Shown: in pieces, positions 1 to 4,418 of the stretch
How positions within the stretch are numbered: the first letter of the stretch is position 1
Layout of the letters: the number at the start of each line of letters is the position of its first letter
From: Candidatus Poseidoniaceae archaeon
GTDB lineage: Archaea; Thermoplasmatota; Poseidoniia; Poseidoniales; Poseidoniaceae
Length of the DNA: 6,419 nt
Reading direction: 5' to 3'
NCBI GenBank assembly: GCA_013330015.1
Contig: DUJC01000011.1
Location: 1-6,419, forward strand
Program-made: the position numbers and the translations under genes
Notes under the pieces: model-generated
Seen by the model: only the letters and a program-made list of their open reading frames with translations
Told to the model about the DNA's origin: nothing
The model's database searches: none

Positions 1-23
1 AAAATAACAGGAATCAAAAACTC

Positions 24-38
24 TCTCCTCGTCGGAGA
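24..38 (+). promoter_or_regulatory. Short hairpin covering the pgk ribosome binding site
   Basis: TCTCC (24-28) and GGAGA (34-38) are perfect reverse complements around the 5-nt loop TCGTC. The right arm is the only Shine-Dalgarno-like sequence upstream of pgk and ends 4 nt before the ATG. If the transcript starts upstream of position 24, the stem would hide the ribosome binding site. The stem is only 5 bp, and the true transcription start is unknown, so this could be chance. Confidence 0.25.
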
Positions 39-42
39 ATCA

Positions 43-1305
43 ATGGCGAACGTCCTGACCTTGGACAACATCAACGTCGAAGGCAAAACCGTCTTGGTTC
101 GCGTCGACATCAACAGCCCATTGGACCCGTCAACCAAGGCCTTTCTCGACGATACACGTATCCGAGCAATCCTTCCAACCATCAACCGGTTGTCCAAGGC
201 AAAGACAGTCTTGATTGCTCATCAATCTCGACCGGGGAAAAACGATTTTACCAGCACTCTGGGTCACGCTCGTGAGTTAGGACGTCTTCTTGGTCGACCG
301 ATCAAGTGGGTGCAAGACATTCACGGCGAGAAAGCCATGAAGGCGATTGAAGCGATGACTGATGGTGATATCCTTATGCTCAACAACATCCGAATGGATG
401 CAGAAGAAGTTGGGACAAAAGGCGATTCACTTGCACTTTCAGAGACTTCGCTGGTGCAAGATTTGGCAAGTGTTGCTGATGTTTTTGTCAACGATGCCTT
501 TGCCTGTGCACATCGTAATTCACCGAGCATCGTTGGATTCGCCCACCACCTGCCCTGTGTTGCAGGTGAATTGATGGCACACGAAATTCGTCAACTTGAC
601 CTTGCGCTTGATTCTCCTGCACGCCCTTGCATCGCTGTCCTCGGCGGAATCAAGGTTGACGATAGCATCGAAGTTGCATTGAACATGCTGAACAACTCGA
701 TCGCAGATGAGGTGTGGCTCACTGGAGGAGTAGCCAATCTCGCCATTCACCTGTCAGGTCATGATATTGGTGGCGGCAATGTCGAGTTCCTTCAGAATGA
801 ACTGAAGGATGCTTGGGGTCCAACCGTTGATTCTGCGAAATCTCTTCTTGCCACATATACTGACAGGGTTGTCCTTCCTGTTGATGTTGCGGCGAACGTG
901 GAAGGTAATCGAATTGATCTCACGCTCGAAGAGTTACCAATTCATGCTCCATTGTTTGACCTCGGTCTCCAATCGATTCGTGCACTATCGACACGCATCA
1001 AAGGGGCAGGAACGGTCATTCTCAATGGTCCTGCTGGAGTGTTTGAAATCCCTGACTTCGCACTAGGAACCATAGAAATGCTGAGTGCCTGTGCAGAAAC
1101 CAATGGGTATGCACTGATGGGAGGCGGCCACACTGCAACATTGGTCAGTCAACGTGGAATGAGTGACAAGATGGGGCACGTATCTACGGGCGGTGGCGCA
1201 TGCTTGGACTACATCGCAGGACGCACACTTCCCGGAATTCATGCCCTCAAGTTGAGTGCACAGCGATATCAACTGGAAATTACACCTGTTCTCCACGAAG
1301 AATAA
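43..1305 (+). CDS. pgk: Phosphoglycerate kinase
   Basis: Catalyses the reversible phosphoryl transfer between 1,3-bisphosphoglycerate and ADP, giving 3-phosphoglycerate and ATP, in cytoplasmic glycolysis and gluconeogenesis. The 420 residues match the usual archaeal length of about 410. Family motifs run in order: VLVRVDINSP (17-26, substrate-binding Arg, Asp and Asn), the SRPG loop (62-65), NNIRMDAEE (114-122), VFVNDAFACAHR (147-158), the nucleotide-site GGIKVDD (201-207), NGPAGVFE (328-335), GGGHT (360-364, the archaeal form of GGGDT) and the C-terminal STGGGA (381-386) that positions the transferred phosphate. Both Rossmann-like lobes are intact. The ATG at 43 is preceded by GGAGA at 34-38, and the N-terminus begins directly with the first beta strand, so the start fits. 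It stands alone on its strand, with no other glycolytic gene visible, and ends 2 nt from a convergent tRNA gene. Confidence 0.96.
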   Translation: MANVLTLDNINVEGKTVLVRVDINSPLDPSTKAFLDDTRIRAILPTINRLSKAKTVLIAHQSRPGKNDFTSTLGHARELGRLLGRPIKWVQDIHGEKAMKAIEAMTDGDILMLNNIRMDAEEVGTKGDSLALSETSLVQDLASVADVFVNDAFACAHRNSPSIVGFAHHLPCVAGELMAHEIRQLDLALDSPARPCIAVLGGIKVDDSIEVALNMLNNSIADEVWLTGGVANLAIHLSGHDIGGGNVEFLQNELKDAWGPTVDSAKSLLATYTDRVVLPVDVAANVEGNRIDLTLEELPIHAPLFDLGLQSIRALSTRIKGAGTVILNGPAGVFEIPDFALGTIEMLSACAETNGYALMGGGHTATLVSQRGMSDKMGHVSTGGGACLDYIAGRTLPGIHALKLSAQRYQLEITPVLHEE

Positions 1306-1307
1306 GG

Positions 1308-1380
1308 AGCCACAGGGGAGACTCGAACTCCCGACCTTCTGATTACGAATCAGACGCTCTACCAACTAAGCCACAGTGGC
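1308..1380 (-). tRNA. tRNA-Thr, anticodon CGU
   Basis: The - strand folds into a 73-nt cloverleaf. The D stem is GCTT/GAGC, with G18-G19 in its loop. The anticodon stem TCTGA/TCAGA encloses loop TTCGTAA, giving anticodon CGU, which reads ACG. The variable loop has 5 nt, and the T stem GGGAG/CTCCC encloses loop TTCGAGT. G1-C72, C2-G71, G35 and U36 are the known threonine identity elements. The discriminator is U73, as in characterised archaeal tRNA-Thr. No intron is present, and CCA is not encoded (the next bases are CCT), so it would be added after transcription. The acceptor stem has one U6-U67 mismatch. The gene is convergent with pgk and divergent from the amidohydrolase gene. Confidence 0.96.
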
Positions 1381-1404
1381 GCTGACCGAGGGCATGAACG
1401 TGTG

Positions 1405-1414
1405 GTCATAATCC
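1405..1414 (-). promoter_or_regulatory. Possible TATA-type promoter element for tRNA-Thr
   Basis: The - strand reads GGGATTATGA here. The AT-rich core ATTATGA (1406-1412) lies 26 to 32 nt upstream of the mature tRNA 5' end, which is the usual position for an archaeal TATA box, and it is preceded by purine-rich GGTGGG, as expected for a BRE. On the + strand the same bases read TCATAAT, about 50 nt before the amidohydrolase start, so they might serve both directions. This rests on position and composition only. Confidence 0.3.
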
Positions 1415-1447
1415 CACCGATTCAAACACTAGGCTCATGAAGAAGCA

Positions 1448-1452
1448 GAGGT
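1448..1452 (+). promoter_or_regulatory. Ribosome binding site of the amidohydrolase gene
   Basis: GAGGT matches the archaeal anti-Shine-Dalgarno core and ends 10 nt before the ATG at 1463. It supports this start and implies a leader transcript that begins within the short intergenic gap. Confidence 0.5.
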
Positions 1453-1462
1453 AGGCCTCAAC

Positions 1463-2722
1463 ATGGGCGATGATACAGCAGTACGCTATACCAACACCGT
1501 CCTGTACGACGATGACTTCAACAAGATTGTGGGAGACGTTCTCCTCTACCAAGATGGCTCATGGTCGGAATCAAAAGGCGATGAGGACGTTGTCGAAGAG
1601 ATCGATGGTTCGCAGCGTGTTCTTACCCGTTCGTTGCAGAACTGGCATACCCATCTTGCCATGCAATTGAATGCTCGAGATTTCAGCGATGGCTATCCAT
1701 TGCATCGATGGCTAAATGAAGCAATCTTTCCAACTGAGGCACGCATCACACCGGAATACGTTCGCGTGGGAACCAGTGCTGCAGCAGCAGAAATGATTCG
1801 CACCGGTTCAACCTTTGCAGCAGACATGTATTTCTTCCCTGCAGTTACAGGAGATGTGCTCACCAATGCGGGACTTCGTGGCCTTATTGGTGGACCTGTA
1901 AGCGATGCTGCACTCCCTTCGCATGACGATGCTGAATCTGCTCTTGCAGAACTCGATCAACTTCTAGCACAAAACAAACAAGAGGATTTGGTGCAATATG
2001 CAATTGCAACCCATTCGGTCTATCTCTGTTCACAGGAAACGTTGCAACGTGCAAGCGACCTTGCACAACGTCGAAACGGTCGTTTGCACATTCACGTCAG
2101 TGAAACGCGGAAAGAAGTCGCAGATTGCAAAGAAGCCAATGGATTGTATCCAGTTGAATATCTCGATTCAATCGATTTCATTCTACCTGGTACAATTTTT
2201 GCCCATGCATCATGGGTCAAAAAGAACGAGATTCGTATGATGGCCGAACAGAACGTCACCGCTGTACACTGTCCATCATCCAACATGAAACTTGCATGTG
2301 GCGGTACGCTTTCCTTCCCACCGTATCGTGATGCAGGCGTTGATGTCCGCATCGGAACCGATGGAGCAGCATCAAGTGGAAACGGACTGAATCTTTTGCA
2401 TGAAGCTCGTCTTGCAAGCCTCGTTCAACGTCACGATCATTGGGATTCAACGCTCCTTCCAGCACAGGAGATCTTCAAGATGGCAACAAAGGGGAGTCAA
2501 GATTGGGTTGCTTGGGATTTGGATGACATTCGTATGCGACCTCTAGGTCGTTCCAACAACCGGCACCTTGCGAACCTGATTTACAATGGAGGAGAATGTC
2601 TGGATGTGTGGGTGAATGGACGGGCACTACGAAAGGATGGAATCACATTATCGCTCGATGAGAAGAAGATCATTGCAGAATTGGACCATGCTGTTGAATC
2701 CTACTACGAAGGCGTTGAATGA
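1463..2722 (+). CDS. Amidohydrolase, MTA/SAH deaminase-like
   Basis: A 419-residue metal-dependent hydrolase of the amidohydrolase superfamily, MtaD/TrzN group. Members deaminate adenosine-type compounds such as methylthioadenosine, S-adenosylhomocysteine or 5'-deoxyadenosine; some relatives act on guanine or triazines. Visible motifs are NWHTHLAM (60-67, metal ligands H62 and H64), THSVY (183-187, substrate side), HIHVSE (209-214, metal ligand H211 and catalytic-type E214), IFAHASW (245-251, H248), VHCPSSNMKLACG (268-280) and GTDGAAS (298-304, metal or catalytic D300). The active-site set is therefore complete. The usual Pro-Gly before the HxH motif is replaced by RSLQN. After KMAT (339-342) the usual stretch of 15-20 residues (ALG...GSLEVGKKAD) seems missing, and the protein resumes at DWVAWDLDD. 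The final beta strands (HLANLIYNG, VWVNGRALRKDG) are present. The exact substrate cannot be read from the sequence. Confidence 0.85.
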   Translation: MGDDTAVRYTNTVLYDDDFNKIVGDVLLYQDGSWSESKGDEDVVEEIDGSQRVLTRSLQNWHTHLAMQLNARDFSDGYPLHRWLNEAIFPTEARITPEYVRVGTSAAAAEMIRTGSTFAADMYFFPAVTGDVLTNAGLRGLIGGPVSDAALPSHDDAESALAELDQLLAQNKQEDLVQYAIATHSVYLCSQETLQRASDLAQRRNGRLHIHVSETRKEVADCKEANGLYPVEYLDSIDFILPGTIFAHASWVKKNEIRMMAEQNVTAVHCPSSNMKLACGGTLSFPPYRDAGVDVRIGTDGAASSGNGLNLLHEARLASLVQRHDHWDSTLLPAQEIFKMATKGSQDWVAWDLDDIRMRPLGRSNNRHLANLIYNGGECLDVWVNGRALRKDGITLSLDEKKIIAELDHAVESYYEGVE

Positions 2723-3283
2723 TTACGCCCGACCATAGTACATCAGAACGCCCCCGGCAAACATGCCAGCGAACGAGACCAGTATGCTCAGTAATGAGTG
2801 GCCGATATGCACTTCATACGACACGACCACTTCTGTTCCGGCAGGTAGTGCACCATCCTTTGCACCGAGAGCTGCAAAGTAGGTTCCAGACTCCATGTTC
2901 CAACTGAATCCTTCGCTAGCGGTCGCACCGGAATCACCGGCAACGAAGTTTGTTGACGTTCCATCGCATCCAAGACCTGGCGTGAAAAAGTTGCTTGGCA
3001 CGTCTTCACATCGCTTCTTTTCATCGGCATCAACAAGACCCATCCAAACATCATCACGGTCCCACGCGATGGTGAGTTCTGCCGCAAAAAGCGGTGATAG
3101 AATGTTCTTGGGTAAAGGGTCGTCTGCAAAGAAAGCCTGATTGGGCGCATTTGGTGTAGGTACATCCTCCACTTCTCCAGTCAGTGTGTAACCAATCATC
3201 CCAGCCAAGAGGAGAAGAATACCAACGGCAATTAGAACAGCACCTACCTTTCCTCTCGATGTCAAGGAATCCAACATGTTCAC
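2723..3283 (-). CDS. Small two-TM membrane protein with extracytoplasmic domain
   Basis: I do not recognise a family. The 186-residue reading has a hydrophobic segment at about 12-34, a soluble region of about 125 residues with two Cys (92 and 106) that could form a disulfide, and a second hydrophobic segment at about 162-183 ending in a very short tail (YYGRA). The beta-rich GTYFAALG and AGTEVVVSYEVHI before the second segment suggest a beta-sandwich outside the membrane, with both termini inside; this is inference. The first possible start is GTG at 3283, overlapping the antiporter stop by 4 nt (GTGA). The in-frame ATG at 3277, two codons later, has GAGGTG 5 nt upstream and is the better start, giving 184 residues. 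It is the last gene of the - strand group, and its stop abuts the amidohydrolase stop. Confidence 0.75.
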   Translation of the reverse strand: MNMLDSLTSRGKVGAVLIAVGILLLLAGMIGYTLTGEVEDVPTPNAPNQAFFADDPLPKNILSPLFAAELTIAWDRDDVWMGLVDADEKKRCEDVPSNFFTPGLGCDGTSTNFVAGDSGATASEGFSWNMESGTYFAALGAKDGALPAGTEVVVSYEVHIGHSLLSILVSFAGMFAGGVLMYYGRA

Positions 3284-4401
3284 ACCTCAAAGAATGAAAG
3301 GGCGAGGATGGTGTAACATGCGAGCAGCATTACACCTTCGAGCCAATTGGTTTTCCCATCGTTGAGAATGAAATTCGCTACAAGAACAGACATGAACGTT
3401 GCAGCCGTTTCAAGGATACCAAACTCGAGTGAAAGGTTGACACCCAACGCCCATGCGAAGAGAACCATAAGAGGAGCAACGAAGACAGCGATTTGAACAC
3501 TCGAACCGATAGCGATTGCGAGTGAAAGATCCATCTTGTCTTTTCCAGCGACCAAAACAGCCGTGAAATGTTCTGCTGCATTACCAAAGAATGGCAAAAG
3601 AATGACACCAATGAACAGAGTTGGCAGGCCCCATCCTTCAGCTGCCGCATCGACGCTGTGGACCAGAACTTCCGCCATCCATCCAACCAAAACGGTTGCA
3701 AGAATGAGAAGGATCCAAGCATCCTTTGTCGTCATTTTCGGGTCTTCTTTTTCCTCTGCCTCTGATGTCACATCAAACAGATGAGAATGTGTCTTGAATT
3801 GGAAAAACAGAGACAAGCCATACATCAGGAGGAGGACAAGGGAAGCATAACGTGAAAGATTCAGAATGTTGGAATCTGCACCAGTATGCGATGCTGCAGC
3901 AGGAATAATTAACGCGAGAACGGCCAGAAGCAACAAGCTTCCATTCATCGAGAGAGCTTCTTGGTTGAAGGTTTGTGTTCGATGCTTGTAACCTCCCCAA
4001 AGAAGTGCCAAACCAAGTACTAAGAGCAGGTTTCCAAGAATGCTTCCAATCAAACTCGCTTGCACCAACTGAATCATGATTTCCGCTTGATCAGCATGTT
4101 GAGCAGCCGTCCAAAGAGCAAGCCCTGCAATGATGATTTCAACGGCATTTCCAAACGTTGCATTGAGCAGGCCACCAAGGTTTTCTCCTGCCCGTAATGC
4201 GATTTCTTCTGTCGCATGCCCCATAAGGAAGGCAAGAGGCATGATTGCAATCATTGAGAAAAGAAACGTCATTTCCAGATTATGCTGAAACTCAAAAAAC
4301 AGCGTAATGGGAACGGCTGCAAGCAACCAGTTCAATCGATTGTGCATTGGATTGAATGCATCAAGGACAGAGTGATGTTGGTGTTCAACGTGTTCAGCCA
4401 T
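3280..4401 (-). CDS. Ca2+/H+ antiporter, CAX branch of the CaCA superfamily
   Basis: Exports Ca2+ (or a related cation) across the cytoplasmic membrane in exchange for protons. At 373 residues with about 11 hydrophobic segments it matches the family length. Both signature repeats are intact: GGLLNATFGNAVEII (76-90, E88) and FFGNAAEHFTAVLVAGKDKM (271-290, E277), followed by GSSVQIAVFVAP (299-310). The paired GNxxE motifs are the ion-binding alpha repeats. The two halves are joined by a cytoplasmic-type acidic loop (EAEEKED, 214-220), a feature common in CAX proteins. The N-terminus is His-rich (HVEHQHH, 4-10) before the first membrane segment, possibly metal-related, which is speculative. The start at 4401 lies 17 nt after the surface-protein stop with no clear ribosome binding site, so its translation may depend on the upstream gene. 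Its own stop overlaps the possible GTG start of the next gene by 4 nt. Confidence 0.93.
   Translation of the reverse strand: MAEHVEHQHHSVLDAFNPMHNRLNWLLAAVPITLFFEFQHNLEMTFLFSMIAIMPLAFLMGHATEEIALRAGENLGGLLNATFGNAVEIIIAGLALWTAAQHADQAEIMIQLVQASLIGSILGNLLLVLGLALLWGGYKHRTQTFNQEALSMNGSLLLLAVLALIIPAAASHTGADSNILNLSRYASLVLLLMYGLSLFFQFKTHSHLFDVTSEAEEKEDPKMTTKDAWILLILATVLVGWMAEVLVHSVDAAAEGWGLPTLFIGVILLPFFGNAAEHFTAVLVAGKDKMDLSLAIAIGSSVQIAVFVAPLMVLFAWALGVNLSLEFGILETAATFMSVLVANFILNDGKTNWLEGVMLLACYTILALSFFEV
3283..3288 (-). promoter_or_regulatory. Ribosome binding site favouring the ATG at 3277
   Basis: On the - strand GAGGTG is followed by TGAAC and then ATG (3277-3275), a normal 5-nt spacing. It lies within the last codons of the antiporter gene and abuts or overlaps the GTG at 3283, so it cannot serve that GTG. 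It supports the ATG start and translational coupling between the two genes. Confidence 0.55.
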
Positions 4402-4418
4402 TTGACCACATCAACGAT

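Larger units (their letters stand above)
1381..1462. other. Intergenic gap between divergent tRNA-Thr and amidohydrolase genes
   Basis: These 82 nt are the only noncoding gap of useful size in the window and must hold the upstream control sequences for both divergent genes. Beyond the TATA-like ATTATGA/TCATAAT and the GAGGT site I see no further repeat, palindrome or small gene. Confidence 0.6.

Noticed and set aside
1..8. AAAATAAC as a TATA box for pgk
   Set aside because: It is AT-rich and 35-42 nt before the ATG, but it sits at the window edge with no upstream context, so it cannot be judged.
1305..1308. Encoded CCA end for the tRNA
   Set aside because: The - strand bases after the discriminator are CCT, so CCA is not genome-encoded.
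1063..1365. 100-residue - strand reading frame beginning MVERLIRNQKVGSSSL, and a + strand frame reading RGDSNSRPSDYESDALP
   Set aside because: Both are translations through the tRNA-Thr gene and the end of pgk. These peptides are well-known artefacts of tRNA sequence.
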